In this document: one piece after another, positions 1 to 8,475 of the stretch
Layout: each line of letters starts with the position of its first letter
How positions within the stretch are numbered: position 1 is the stretch's first letter
DNA from: Arthrobacter citreus
Lineage (GTDB): Bacteria; Bacillota; Bacilli; Bacillales; Bacillaceae_G
Assembly (NCBI GenBank): GCA_013200995.1
Contig: CP053688.1
Span: 4,898,001-4,962,000 of the forward strand
Direction of reading: 5' to 3'
Length of the DNA stretch: 64,000 nucleotides
Position numbers and translations under genes: made by a program
Notes under the pieces: generated by a model
The model's database searches: none
What the model was told of the DNA's origin: nothing
The model's input: only the letters and a program-made list of their open reading frames with translations

Positions 1-37
1 AGAACCTGATCTGGGTGATGCCAGCGTAGGGAACAGT
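1..37 (+). promoter_or_regulatory. TPP riboswitch (THI element), 3' part
   Basis: The first 31 bases carry the conserved 3' half of the THI box (CTGATCTGGGTGATGCCAG followed by CGTAGGGAA). The 5' half lies outside the window. It sits directly upstream of a thiamine-type uptake operon and is followed by an intrinsic terminator at 73-105, so ligand binding probably reduces transcription into the operon. The motif is seen; the regulatory outcome is inferred from the family. Confidence 0.85.
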
Positions 38-72
38 ATCTCTTTTTAGATATGTTTTTTACAGCGCATTAA

Positions 73-105
73 CGTCCGGGTTACTATCCGGGCGTTTTCT
101 TTTTG
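73..105 (+). terminator. Riboswitch-controlled intrinsic terminator
   Basis: CGTCCGG pairs with CCGGGCG (one G-U pair) around a short loop, followed by a T-rich run. It lies between the TPP element and the first structural gene, where an expression-platform terminator is expected. Confidence 0.75.
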
Positions 106-137
106 TATAAACCAAAAACAAAAGGGAGTATTAGTAA

Positions 138-1127
138 ATGAAAAGATTAGTAGTTTTTTTAGTAGCTATTTGTTTAATGTTAACTGGGTGTGGTCAAAGT
201 AAAACCACGACTAGTGGAAAGGGCAAGCAATTAAAAAAGGTGACAGTCGTACTAGATTGGACACCAAATACAAATCATACGGGGCTATTTGTTGCGAAAG
301 AAAAAGGATATTTTAAGGAACAAGGCCTTGATGTAGATATTATTAGTCCAGGAGAAACAGGAGCAGATCAATTAGTTGCTTCAGGTAAAGCGGATTTTGG
401 CGTTTCTTATCAAGAGTCAATTACACAGGCTAGAGTTCAAAATGTACCGATTGTTTCAATTGCAGCAGTTATTCAACATAATACTTCTGGTTTTGCATCG
501 CCTGCGAAAAAAGAAATTACGTCTCCAAAAGATTTCGTTGGAAAAACATATGGTGGATGGGGTTCACCGGTTGAAAAAGCCGTTTTAAAATCACTTATGT
601 CAGAAGAACATGCGAATGTTAATAAGTTAAATATCGTTAATATGGGCGATGCTGATTTCTTTACAGCTGTAAAAAGAGATATCGACTTTGCTTGGATTTA
701 TCAAGGATGGACAGGTATTGAAGCTGAGCTTCGTGGAGAGAAGTTAAATATGATTTATTTAACAGATTATAGTAAAAAACTAGATTACTATACGCCAGTA
801 TTAGCTACAAACGAAAAAATGATTAGTAAAAACCCGAAAGTAGTAAAAGCGTTTGTTGCCGCTGCATCAAAAGGATATAATTTTGCGATTGATAACCCGA
901 AGGAAGCTGCAGCGATTTTACTTAAAGATAATCCAGATCTAGATAAAAATTTAGTAGAAAAAAGCCAAGAGTGGTTAGCATCTAAATATAAAGACGATGC
1001 AAATCGTTGGGGTGAGCAAAAGTTAACGGTTTGGAAAAACTATGCAGATTTTTTAGCTGAAAATAAATTATTAGAAGGTAAATTTAAGCCAGAAGAAGCT
1101 TTTACAAATGAATTCTTACCAAAATAA
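138..1127 (+). CDS. ThiY-type ABC transporter substrate-binding lipoprotein
   Basis: This is the extracellular binding component of an ABC importer of the NMT1/THI5-like family, which usually captures pyrimidine precursors of thiamine such as formylaminopyrimidine or hydroxymethylpyrimidine. The 329-residue product starts with a lipoprotein signal ending in LTGC (Cys18). The mature part opens with the family-typical stretch [10 protein letters not shown] near residue 40. AAAGGGAG lies upstream of the ATG. It is first in an operon with a thiamine-binding protein, permease and ATPase, all behind a TPP riboswitch, which supports the thiamine assignment. The exact ligand cannot be read from sequence; thiY is the closest named relative. 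Confidence 0.88.
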   Translation: MKRLVVFLVAICLMLTGCGQSKTTTSGKGKQLKKVTVVLDWTPNTNHTGLFVAKEKGYFKEQGLDVDIISPGETGADQLVASGKADFGVSYQESITQARVQNVPIVSIAAVIQHNTSGFASPAKKEITSPKDFVGKTYGGWGSPVEKAVLKSLMSEEHANVNKLNIVNMGDADFFTAVKRDIDFAWIYQGWTGIEAELRGEKLNMIYLTDYSKKLDYYTPVLATNEKMISKNPKVVKAFVAAASKGYNFAIDNPKEAAAILLKDNPDLDKNLVEKSQEWLASKYKDDANRWGEQKLTVWKNYADFLAENKLLEGKFKPEEAFTNEFLPK

Positions 1128-1139
1128 GGAGGAGTAAAA

Positions 1140-1430
1140 ATGAAAACTACATTAATGAGTGTTCAAATAATACCAAAAACAAATAATATTGAGGATGTCA
1201 TTCCCGCAGTCGATGAAGCGATTAAAATTATTGATGAATCAGGTGTGAAATATCAAGTACAGCCATTGGAAACAACAATGGAAGGTGATTTGAATGAATT
1301 ATTACAAGTTGTTCAAAAAATGAATGAAAGAATGATCGAAATAGGTTGCCATAATGTTATAACTCAAATGAAAATCCTTTATCAACCACAAGGGATTACA
1401 ATGGATGTGTTAACGGAGAAGTACCGTTAA
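1140..1430 (+). CDS. MTH1187/YqgV-family thiamine-binding protein
   Basis: A 96-residue cytoplasmic protein of the MTH1187/YkoF-like family (older name DUF77), whose ferredoxin-like folds bind thiamine or related compounds. It shows the family pattern of an N-terminal strand (MSVQIIPK), a central segment with ETTMEGD and a C-terminal QMKILY strand. The GGAGGAG ribosome-binding site follows the upstream stop by a few bases, and its own TAA overlaps the permease ATG by one base, so translation is coupled. Its place inside a TPP-controlled ABC operon suggests it binds the imported pyrimidine or thiamine in the cytoplasm. The precise role is inferred. Confidence 0.82.
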   Translation: MKTTLMSVQIIPKTNNIEDVIPAVDEAIKIIDESGVKYQVQPLETTMEGDLNELLQVVQKMNERMIEIGCHNVITQMKILYQPQGITMDVLTEKYR

Positions 1431-2197
1431 TGAAACGAAAAAATATGAAAGGATGGCAGCCATTTGTTGTCATCCTGCTTTTTTTAATCTGTTGGCAGCT
1501 CAGTATTAAAATTTGGAAAATAGAGCCTTGGCTATTGCCAGGACCAATTGCAATCTTTAAAGAAGGAATTCATTCTTTGGATTCTTTACTTCCGCATATA
1601 ACATCTTCAATTCAATTAACGATTATCGGATTGTTAATAGGTAGCTTGCTTGGACCTTTAATAGCATTTCTATTGCATTTAATACCAGGTGTAAAGAAAG
1701 CTTTTTATCCATTATTAATTCTTTCGCAAAATGTACCAATTATTGTATTAGCACCACTTTTAATTATTTGGTTCGGGTTTGGTGTACTGCCAAAATTAAT
1801 CATTATATCGCTCGTGTGTTTTTTCCCCATAACTGTTTCAGCATTGGATGGATTTCGACAAACACCAAGTGAGTTAATAAATTATATGAAAATGGCAGGA
1901 GCATCCAAAGCACAAATTTTTTGGAAAGTTGAATTTCCGTTTTCTCTACCTTCAATCTTTTCAGGCTTAAAGATTTCAGCTACCTATAGTGTAATGGGAG
2001 CAGTAATATCAGAATGGCTTGGAGCAAAATCAGGAATTGGAGTATATATGACGCTAGCTTCATCGTCATTTAGAACAGATCGAGTATTTGTTTCCATTTT
2101 TGTCATTATGCTTTTAAGTATGCTGTTCTTCTTCCTTATTGTAATGATTGAGCGATTTACTGTTAAATGGAAAATTAAAGGAGAGAAACAGAAATGA
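1430..2197 (+). CDS. ABC transporter permease (ThiX-type)
   Basis: The 255-residue membrane subunit of the thiamine-precursor importer, from the BPD-type permease family. About six hydrophobic segments are visible, beginning at residues 12-28. The cytoplasmic EAA-like loop that contacts the ATPase is seen as MAGASKAQIFWKVEFPFSLP near residue 146-165. Its ATG overlaps the upstream stop by one base and its TGA overlaps the next ATG by four, so it is translationally coupled on both sides. Substrate assignment depends on the binding protein and riboswitch next to it. Confidence 0.87.
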   Translation: MKRKNMKGWQPFVVILLFLICWQLSIKIWKIEPWLLPGPIAIFKEGIHSLDSLLPHITSSIQLTIIGLLIGSLLGPLIAFLLHLIPGVKKAFYPLLILSQNVPIIVLAPLLIIWFGFGVLPKLIIISLVCFFPITVSALDGFRQTPSELINYMKMAGASKAQIFWKVEFPFSLPSIFSGLKISATYSVMGAVISEWLGAKSGIGVYMTLASSSFRTDRVFVSIFVIMLLSMLFFFLIVMIERFTVKWKIKGEKQK

Positions 2198-2928
2198 CAT
2201 TACAAGTGGAACAACTATCAAAGGGTTATGGTAGTAATCAACAAGTACTAGACAATATTTCTCTTTATGTAAATGAAGGAGAATTTGTATCCATTTTAGG
2301 TCCATCTGGTAGTGGGAAAAGTACATTGTTCCATCTAATAGGTGGTTTATTAAAACCGGACTCTGGAGAAATAAAGTTAAATGGATCAATCATAAATGGT
2401 GAACTTGGTCACATTAGTTTTATGCCACAGGATCATGCACTTCTACCTTGGAGAACGGTATTGAAAAATATTGTTTTATCGCAGGAATTAAAGCATAAAC
2501 CTGACGAAACGTTAGCGAGAGATTGGCTTAAAAAGACAGGGTTAGAAAACTATGAAAATGCTTACCCTCATGAACTATCTGGTGGGATGAAACAAAGAGT
2601 TTCATTTTTAAGATCGCTACTAGCACCGCAATCTTTTATGTGTATGGACGAGCCTTTTTCAGCCTTAGATGAATTTACTAGACTTGAAATGCAACAATGG
2701 CTTTTATCCATTTGGGAAAAGCAACGACGATCTATTTTATTAGTCACACATAATATTGATGAAGCGCTGCTATTGTCTGATCGAATTTATATATTTTCTG
2801 ACAAGCCCGCCAAAATCAAAGAAGAAATCATTGTGCCATTTCCAAGACCACGAAAAAAAGAATTATTATTAAGCGACGAATTTACGGCGTGGAAAAGAAA
2901 AATCTATTTGGCTTTAGAAAAGGAGTAG
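2194..2928 (+). CDS. ABC transporter ATP-binding protein (ThiZ-type)
   Basis: The 244-residue ATPase of the importer. All ABC motifs are intact: Walker A GPSGSGKST at residues 36-44, Q-loop MPQDHALLPW, signature LSGGMKQR, Walker B FMCMDEPFSALD and the switch histidine in LLVTHNIDEA. It belongs to the nitrate/sulfonate/thiamine-precursor (SsuB/TauB/ThiZ) group. It overlaps the permease gene by four bases (ATGA). The specific substrate is inferred from the riboswitch and neighbours. Confidence 0.88.
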   Translation: MTLQVEQLSKGYGSNQQVLDNISLYVNEGEFVSILGPSGSGKSTLFHLIGGLLKPDSGEIKLNGSIINGELGHISFMPQDHALLPWRTVLKNIVLSQELKHKPDETLARDWLKKTGLENYENAYPHELSGGMKQRVSFLRSLLAPQSFMCMDEPFSALDEFTRLEMQQWLLSIWEKQRRSILLVTHNIDEALLLSDRIYIFSDKPAKIKEEIIVPFPRPRKKELLLSDEFTAWKRKIYLALEKE

Positions 2929-2932
2929 TACG

Positions 2933-3706
2933 ATGAAAATGATAGATGCTCATATTCATTTAGATTCTTATGATGCTAGTCAAAGAGAAGAAATAGTAAA
3001 TAGTACAGAAAGTCACGAAATCGAAGCAATCATTTCTGTTTCAATGGACTTAAAATCTAGTATGAAAAATTTAGATTTTAAAAAACAAAATAATAATGTC
3101 TATCCAGCATTCGGATTTCATCCTGAACAACAGCTCCCTTCTGATGATGAGGTTGAAGAATTGATCGAATGGATGAAAGAACATCAACATGAAATGGTCG
3201 CGATCGGGGAAGTTGGATTACCTTATTATAAGAATTTAGAAGAACAAATTGACTATGAACCTTATATTCAATTACTAGAAAAATTTATCTCACTTGCAAA
3301 AGAGTTAAATAAGCCGATTGTATTACATGCAGTATACGAAGACGCCGAAATCGTATGTAATTTATTAGAAAAATATTTTATTCAAAAAGCTCATTTTCAC
3401 TGGTTTAAGGGTGATGATCTTACAATTAGCCGGATGATAAAAAATGGGTACTTTATCTCAATTACACCGGATGTATTATATGAGAAAGAAATACAGGATC
3501 TAGTAAATAAGTATCCGATTGAGTTGATGATGGTTGAAACAGATGGACCGTGGCCATTTGAAGGACCTTTTGAAAATGAGTGGACACATCCTAAATTTAT
3601 GCATCAATCGATTGTAAAGATTGCAGAGTTGAAAAATTTAGATTTAATAAGTGTTTATAAAATTTTGTATGAAAATACTAGAAGGTTTTATGGAATAGAA
3701 ATTTAG
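2933..3706 (+). CDS. TatD-family metal-dependent hydrolase
   Basis: A 257-residue amidohydrolase-superfamily protein. Metal-binding residues are visible: the HIHLD motif near the N-terminus (H7, H9), glutamate in AIGEVGLPYY, histidines in VLHAVYED and AHFHWFKG, and aspartate in VETDGPWPFEG. TatD proteins are usually annotated as DNases, but many members are uncharacterised hydrolases. It begins four bases after the ABC ATPase stop and ends at a strong terminator, so it is the last gene of the TPP-controlled operon. That raises the possibility that it acts on an imported thiamine precursor; this is inference only. Confidence 0.82.
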   Translation: MKMIDAHIHLDSYDASQREEIVNSTESHEIEAIISVSMDLKSSMKNLDFKKQNNNVYPAFGFHPEQQLPSDDEVEELIEWMKEHQHEMVAIGEVGLPYYKNLEEQIDYEPYIQLLEKFISLAKELNKPIVLHAVYEDAEIVCNLLEKYFIQKAHFHWFKGDDLTISRMIKNGYFISITPDVLYEKEIQDLVNKYPIELMMVETDGPWPFEGPFENEWTHPKFMHQSIVKIAELKNLDLISVYKILYENTRRFYGIEI

Positions 3707-3728
3707 GCCAGTATTGATCGCATGAAAG

Positions 3729-3768
3729 AGGTTGTCTCGTAAGTGTTCTTATGGGGTAACCTTTTTTA
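3729..3768 (+). terminator. Terminator of the thiamine-transport operon
   Basis: A 15-pair stem (with G-U pairs), AGGTTGTCTCGTAAG against CTTATGGGGTAACCT around a TGTT loop, followed by TTTTTT. Confidence 0.85.
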
Positions 3769-4200
3769 TTTAGGTGAGCGACGAACATTGTTTGTCCATT
3801 TTTATAAGAGTATGTGGTTTAACATAATAATAGAAAAACACGAACACTATGTGAACTATATTGATAAAGCTGTGAACTCCGTTGATATATTGCAGTTTCT
3901 CGTTGATATGTAGTAATTTCTCGTTGATATATTACGAAAACAGATTGATATATTGTGATTCGATCGTCAAACCGAGCCATAATCACTAAAATTCACTCAA
4001 AACTTGGGAGTTTAATGAACGAGGGATGAAAAAAGTCAAAATAAAATCCCCCTTTAGTAGTAAATCTATCCTGTTTTTAAGATAGGCTTTTTAAACTACT
4101 ATAAGCAGGGATATAAATGTAAGCTTTTTATTTTAAGATAATCAGATATTTTACGAGCAAGAAAATAGTGAAACGTAAACATTAATTTCAATGTAAATAC
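3769..4200. other. Gene-free interval between the thiamine operon and gerE
   Basis: No credible gene is present. The stretch holds the 21-nt-period array (3860-3960) and, near 4057-4101, a nested imperfect hairpin (outer AGTAGT/ACTACT, inner CTATC/GATAG with a following T run). The remainder is AT-rich and featureless. Confidence 0.6.
3860..3960. repeat. Intergenic array of five units with exact 21-nt period
   Basis: The core RTTGATAT (first copy RTTGATAA) begins at 3860, 3881, 3902, 3923 and 3944, exactly 21 nt apart each time, with variable bases between. On the minus strand the array reads as heptads of the type YINEKL/HINEKL interrupted by one TAA, so it could be decayed coding sequence or a protein- or RNA-binding phased repeat. 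It lies beyond the operon terminator and before the gerE terminator. Confidence 0.8.
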
Positions 4201-4230
4201 CAAAACCGGCATGTCGGTTAGAATGCCGGC
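4201..4230 (-). terminator. Candidate gerE terminator
   Basis: CCGGCAT pairs with ATGCCGG, and on the minus strand the hairpin is followed by TTTTG. A second small inverted repeat (TTGTAGAA/TTCTACAA) lies at 4242-4259, just beyond the gerE stop. Confidence 0.6.
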
Positions 4231-4264
4231 AGTATGTTGGTTTGTAGAAGAATTCTACAAGTAA

Positions 4265-4489
4265 CTACAGTTCAAGCTCTCCCATACGAAGAAGCTCAAT
4301 AACTGCTTGTGATCGCCCCTTAACCCCAAGCTTCTGCATTGCATTTGAAATATGATTTCTCACAGTTTTTTCACTTATAAAAAGTTCTTCAGCAATTTCT
4401 CTTGTAGTCTTATCTTGAACAAGAAGCTCAAATACTTCTTTTTCACGCTTTGTGAGTGTGTGCTTTGTTTGATAGTCTCTATCCTTCAA
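4265..4489 (-). CDS. gerE: GerE, LuxR-type late sporulation regulator
   Basis: A 74-residue DNA-binding protein consisting of a single LuxR-type helix-turn-helix, matching the C-terminal sequence I recall for B. subtilis GerE (TREIAEELFISEKTVRNHIS in the helix-turn-helix region, then KLGVKGRSQAVIELLRMGELEL split at the end). GerE tunes sigma-K-dependent coat genes in the mother cell. I chose the TTG at 4489 rather than an ATG 51 bases upstream because AAGGAGG lies nine bases before the TTG, the ATG has no ribosome-binding site and sits almost on the predicted transcript start, and the TTG gives the usual family length. A perfect sigma-K-type promoter lies upstream. Confidence 0.95.
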   Translation of the reverse strand: MKDRDYQTKHTLTKREKEVFELLVQDKTTREIAEELFISEKTVRNHISNAMQKLGVKGRSQAVIELLRMGELEL

Positions 4490-4550
4490 CTGTGCTAACC
4501 CTCCTTGCTTGACCGAGCTGTTCTTCGGATGGGTATTCATTTAGTCTTTT

Positions 4551-4579
4551 TATCATATGAACGATGTGCGTATTAGGTG
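4551..4579 (-). promoter_or_regulatory. Sigma-K-type promoter of gerE
   Basis: On the minus strand CACC is followed after 16 bases by CATATGATA, a full match to the sigma-K pattern (mACm-N16-CATAnnnTA). gerE is a known sigma-K gene in B. subtilis. The start of transcription would fall near 4544. Confidence 0.75.
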
Positions 4580-4695
4580 AATATTTCCAGTAAATTTAGA
4601 ACTAGATTTAAATTATTTATTTTTTTCTTTTTAGCTTGTTCTAAAAAATGTACATGCTCGTATAAATAATAAAAAAGCGTGGGGGGAGTATGGTG

Positions 4696-5733
4696 ATGAA
4701 AAAAAGATTGTTAGTAACAGCTGCTGCAGTTTGTGGAATTGCGACAATGAGCGGATGTAGTTTACTTCCGACTAAATCTTCTACAGATATTGATCCGCCA
4801 AAAACTGTAGTTTATAAAAGTGATGAGCCTTCAAAACAAGTACAAGCAAAGAAAGAGGAAATGGTAAAAAGGGAATTGTATTTAATTGACCGTAATGGAT
4901 ATGTCGTACCGCAAACCTTCCAATTACCAAAATCTACAAGCCTGGCGAAGCAAGCGTTAGAGTATTTAGTAAAAGATGGTCCTGTTACTGATGAATTACC
5001 GAATGGCTTCCAAGCAGTTTTACCTCCTAATACGGAAGTGTTGGGGGTTACGCAAAAAGATGGAACTATTATTGCTGATTTTTCTCCGGAGTTTAAGCAA
5101 TATCGTGCTGAAGATGAATTAAAAGTGTTCCAAGCAGTCACTTGGACGTTAACTCAGTTTGATAATGTTACAAAAGTAAAGATTCGAGTAAATGGGAAAG
5201 AACTCACTTCTATGCCAGTAAATAAAGCACAAATTGGCGATGGGATGACAAGAGATGATGGGATTAATTTTGATAAAGGCAACATCGTGGATATTATGAA
5301 CTCTCGCCCAGTTACTTTATACTATGTTTCTCAAGGTGAAATGGGAGACACTTATTATGTTCCTGTTACAACAAGAATATCAAATGCTGAATCAGATTCT
5401 TATTCAGCAATAGTAAGTGAACTAATACAAGGGCCGTCAGAATATTCAAATTTAATTTCAGATTTTGGTGCAGATACGAAATTAGTCAGTCAACCTGTCT
5501 TTAAAGGTGGCAAGCTAGTGCTTAACTTTAACGAAGGAATCTATGGCAATATTGCAAAAAGTATGATCAATAATGACGTATTACAGCCACTCGTTCTTTC
5601 TTTAACAGAGCAAAAAGGAGTTAAATCCATTGAGATTCAAATTAATGGCAAGCTAACTGCACTAGACCAACAAGGCAAACCATTAAGCCAACCAGTATCT
5701 AGACCTAAAGACGTAAATACGAAAAAACTATAA
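4696..5733 (+). CDS. gerM: GerM, sporulation/germination lipoprotein
   Basis: A 345-residue lipoprotein (signal ending MSGC, Cys21) with two GerMN domains, roughly residues 60-175 and 205-320. In B. subtilis GerM is made in the mother cell and is needed for the engulfment-stage channel and for normal germination. Each repeat shows the GerMN pattern, for example LVKDGP with VTWTLTQF, and LIQGPS with VLSLTEQKGVKSIEIQING. An in-frame ATG at 4690 precedes the chosen start, but the GGGGGAG ribosome-binding site is only two bases from it and is well spaced from 4696. It is followed by a terminator and then rph, as in B. subtilis. Confidence 0.9.
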   Translation: MKKRLLVTAAAVCGIATMSGCSLLPTKSSTDIDPPKTVVYKSDEPSKQVQAKKEEMVKRELYLIDRNGYVVPQTFQLPKSTSLAKQALEYLVKDGPVTDELPNGFQAVLPPNTEVLGVTQKDGTIIADFSPEFKQYRAEDELKVFQAVTWTLTQFDNVTKVKIRVNGKELTSMPVNKAQIGDGMTRDDGINFDKGNIVDIMNSRPVTLYYVSQGEMGDTYYVPVTTRISNAESDSYSAIVSELIQGPSEYSNLISDFGADTKLVSQPVFKGGKLVLNFNEGIYGNIAKSMINNDVLQPLVLSLTEQKGVKSIEIQINGKLTALDQQGKPLSQPVSRPKDVNTKKL

Positions 5734-5841
5734 AGCAAAATAAATCGATTAATAGGATTTAGAGAATAAGTAAAAGACAGTTTTTTACTGCATCTGTGCG
5801 TATTCCTTATTCCTTTAAGATCTATTTACATGCATTTAAAG

Positions 5842-5868
5842 CCTTGAACATTTTGTTCAAGGTTTTTT
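5842..5868 (+). terminator. gerM terminator
   Basis: CCTTGAACA pairs perfectly with TGTTCAAGG around a TTT loop, followed by TTTTTT. Confidence 0.85.
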
Positions 5869-5981
5869 CATATTAAGCGAGGTTTCTTTACATTTATCTT
5901 ATTAATTACATTTAATTAGTAGAAATGAAATCGTATTTTTGTCTATACTAGTAATTGGAAGATTTTGTAGGAGGAACGAAC

Positions 5982-6725
5982 ATGACAAGAACAGATGGAA
6001 GATTAAATAATGAACTAAGACCAATTGAGATTATTACTCATTATACGAAGCATGCTGAAGGCTCTGTGCTTATTAGCGTTGGTGATACGAAAGTAATTTG
6101 TAATGCTACTGTTGAGGACCGTGTACCTCCATTTTTAAGAAATAGTGGAAAAGGTTGGATTTCAGCGGAATATTCTATGTTACCTAGGGCTACGCAAGAC
6201 CGTACAATTCGCGAGTCATCTAAAGGGAAAGTTACTGGTCGTACGATGGAAATTCAACGTTTAATCGGTAGAGCTTTAAGAGCAGTAGTCGATTTAGAAG
6301 CACTTGGTGAAAAGACAATTTGGATTGATTGTGATGTAATACAAGCAGATGGGGGAACTAGGACTGCTTCTATTACTGGAGCGTTTGTTGCAATGATGCT
6401 TGCCTTTGATAAATTAGTTAAAATGGATAAATTAAAATCTTATCCAGTAAAAGATTATTTGGCTGCAACTTCTGTTGGTATATTAGAAGAAATTGGACCA
6501 GTACTAGATTTGTATTATGTAGAAGATTCAGCTGCAAGTGTCGATATGAATATTATAATGACTGGGAAAGGTCAGTTTGTTGAACTACAAGGTACTGGTG
6601 AAGAAGCGACTTTTTCTAGAGAAGAATTAAATGAATTACTATCATTAGGGGAGTTAGGTGTTAATTCTCTAATTGAAAAACAAAAAGAAGTATTATTACA
6701 AGAAGGCATTAAGTTCCAATCATAA
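5982..6725 (+). CDS. rph: Ribonuclease PH
   Basis: A 247-residue phosphorolytic 3'-to-5' exoribonuclease that trims tRNA 3' ends, working as a ring-shaped hexamer. Family blocks are seen: [13 protein letters not shown] at the N-terminus, [49 protein letters not shown], and [19 protein letters not shown]. The open frame extends upstream to a TTG at 5955, but the ATG at 5982 has AGGAGG nine bases upstream and gives the normal length. It heads the rph-rdgB-ysnB cluster, the order found in B. subtilis. Confidence 0.95.
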   Translation: MTRTDGRLNNELRPIEIITHYTKHAEGSVLISVGDTKVICNATVEDRVPPFLRNSGKGWISAEYSMLPRATQDRTIRESSKGKVTGRTMEIQRLIGRALRAVVDLEALGEKTIWIDCDVIQADGGTRTASITGAFVAMMLAFDKLVKMDKLKSYPVKDYLAATSVGILEEIGPVLDLYYVEDSAASVDMNIIMTGKGQFVELQGTGEEATFSREELNELLSLGELGVNSLIEKQKEVLLQEGIKFQS

Positions 6726-6746
6726 TTTCGAGGAGAGACTTTAAGG

Positions 6747-7367
6747 ATGGATACGATCATTATTGCGACTAATAACAAGGGTAAAGTGAAGGACTTTGAG
6801 GCTCTTTTTAACCCAATGGGATTTCAAATTAAATCTTTAAAAGACTTTCCTGGAATTCAAGAAGTTGAGGAGACAGGAACTACATTTGAAGAGAATGCGA
6901 TTTTAAAAGCTGAGTATTTAGCTAATGAGCTAAAAACACCTGTTATTGCGGATGACTCTGGTTTAATAGTTGATGCACTTGAAGGTAGACCAGGTGTTTA
7001 TTCTGCTCGATATGCTGGATTACATAAGAGTGATGAAGATAACTTACAAAAAGTAGTAAGCGAGCTAAATGGAGTTTTCCCTGGTAAAAGAACTGCGCGA
7101 TTTTATTGTGCCTTAGCTTTAGCAGTTCCTGGTAAAGAAACAATCACTGTAAATGGAACAGTTGAGGGGTATATTGCCAATGAAAAAAGAGGAACAAACG
7201 GTTTTGGCTACGATCCGATATTCTTTTTGCCCGAATTAGATAAAACAATGGCTGAATTAACAACAGAAGAAAAAGGTGGCTTAAGCCATCGAGCAAATGC
7301 AATTAAATCATTAATGAATGTGATAAATAAAGAAGGTAAAGAATTTTTATTTAGAGGAACAAATTAA
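6747..7367 (+). CDS. rdgB: XTP/dITP pyrophosphatase (RdgB/HAM1 family)
   Basis: A 206-residue house-cleaning enzyme that hydrolyses dITP and XTP to monophosphates, keeping deaminated purines out of DNA and RNA. The family signatures are complete: ATNNKGKVKDFE at the N-terminus (substrate loop), GTTFEENAILKA, the metal site VIADDSGLIVDAL, RPGVYSARYAG and TNGFGYDPIF. It starts 21 bases after rph with a GAGGAGAG ribosome-binding site and overlaps the next gene by one base. It corresponds to B. subtilis ysnA. Confidence 0.93.
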   Translation: MDTIIIATNNKGKVKDFEALFNPMGFQIKSLKDFPGIQEVEETGTTFEENAILKAEYLANELKTPVIADDSGLIVDALEGRPGVYSARYAGLHKSDEDNLQKVVSELNGVFPGKRTARFYCALALAVPGKETITVNGTVEGYIANEKRGTNGFGYDPIFFLPELDKTMAELTTEEKGGLSHRANAIKSLMNVINKEGKEFLFRGTN

Positions 7368-7870
7368 TGAAAGTATTAATTGTAAGTGACAGTCATGGAT
7401 TGACGAAACCGTTGCAAGAAATCGCTGACCGATATCGTGACAGTGTAGATTTAATGATCCACTGTGGAGATTCGGAATTAGAGTTAAATGCTAAAGAATT
7501 AAAAGATTACAATGTAGTTCGAGGTAATTGTGATTTTCGAGGAGAATTCCCTGAAGAATTTATTCATCGTGGAAATGAACATACAATCTTTGCTACCCAT
7601 GGCCATTTACATGGAATAAAGCAGTCATTACAAAAGCTATATTATCGTTGTAAAGAAGTTGGAGCGACAATCGCATGTTTCGGTCACTCACATGTATTAG
7701 GAGCCGAGGTAATTGAAGGGGTACTTTTTATCAATCCTGGTAGCATTCTTTTACCTAGAATGAGGAAAGAAAAGACATATGCAATTCTTGAAACAATAGA
7801 TAAGAGAGCTAATGTTACATTTTATAATACTGATGGCACGGAACTTATCGCTACTTCGTTTGAAATTTAA
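7367..7870 (+). CDS. ysnB: YfcE/MJ0936-type metallophosphoesterase (YsnB)
   Basis: A 167-residue calcineurin-like phosphodiesterase. All metal-binding motifs are visible: DSHG (residues 8-11), HCGDSEL, RGNCDF, ATHGHLHG, FGHSH and NPGS. Members hydrolyse phosphodiesters in vitro, and the natural substrate is generally unknown. It is coupled to rdgB by a TAATGA overlap and followed by a terminator. The symbol follows B. subtilis gene order. Confidence 0.88.
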   Translation: MKVLIVSDSHGLTKPLQEIADRYRDSVDLMIHCGDSELELNAKELKDYNVVRGNCDFRGEFPEEFIHRGNEHTIFATHGHLHGIKQSLQKLYYRCKEVGATIACFGHSHVLGAEVIEGVLFINPGSILLPRMRKEKTYAILETIDKRANVTFYNTDGTELIATSFEI

Positions 7871-7879
7871 TAAAAAATG

Positions 7880-7911
7880 GAGGTTAGTAGCAATTAGCTG
7901 CTAACCTTATT
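7880..7911 (+). terminator. Terminator after ysnB
   Basis: AGGTTAGTAGC pairs with GCTGCTAACCT (one G-U pair) around AATTA, followed by a weak TTATTT run. Confidence 0.7.
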
Positions 7912-8023
7912 TAAAAGAGAAAAAATTTGTAAGTACTAAAAGCCATTAAGCCTTAATAAAATAAGGTAATTCTAGGTGATTTAAAAAATTTCCTTTATTT
8001 TGGAAAAAAGTTTAAAAATAGTG

Positions 8024-8052
8024 TTGACTTTATTTTACCTAGCGACTATACT
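8024..8052 (+). promoter_or_regulatory. Sigma-A promoter of the tRNA pair
   Basis: TTGACT (8024-8029) and TATACT (8047-8052) are 17 bases apart, and tRNA-Gly begins 43 bases downstream of the -10 box. Confidence 0.85.
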
Positions 8053-8094
8053 AAGTTATGTCGACAGGGGATGTCGCAAAGAAATAAAAAATAT

Positions 8095-8168
8095 GCGGGT
8101 GTAGTTTAATGGTAAAATAGAAGCCTTCCAAGCTTCGGTCGTGGGTTCGATTCCCATCACCCGCTCCA
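8095..8168 (+). tRNA. tRNA-Gly (anticodon TCC)
   Basis: A 74-base cloverleaf. The acceptor arm GCGGGTG pairs with CACCCGC, the anticodon loop is CTTCCAA (TCC, glycine GGA), the T-arm contains GGTTCGATTCC, and the 3' CCA is encoded. Confidence 0.95.
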
Positions 8169-8171
8169 TAT

Positions 8172-8245
<74 letters not shown>

Positions 8246-8248
8246 TCC

Positions 8249-8293
8249 AAAAGACACTTGTTTTACGTTACGTAAAATAAGTGTCTTTTTTTT
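8249..8293 (+). terminator. Terminator of the tRNA pair
   Basis: A long stem of AAAAGACACTTGTTTTACG against CGTAAAATAAGTGTCTTTT, followed by a T run. Confidence 0.9.
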
Positions 8294-8475
8294 GTATTTT
8301 AACCAATTTCCAAATTATTGAAGAATGACGAATTATTTTAAAAAAAGTGTAACAATAATACTACATAAAACAAAAAGTATTAGAGATCTACAACAGGAGT
8401 GTAATGATTTGTAAATAGACTCTAATAGTATTTAGATATGATATTCTAAAATAAATAAAGTGTGGAGTGATATAA

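Noticed and set aside
3860-3960. CRISPR array
   Set aside because: The repeat core is only eight bases, the period is 21 nt, and there are no cas genes.
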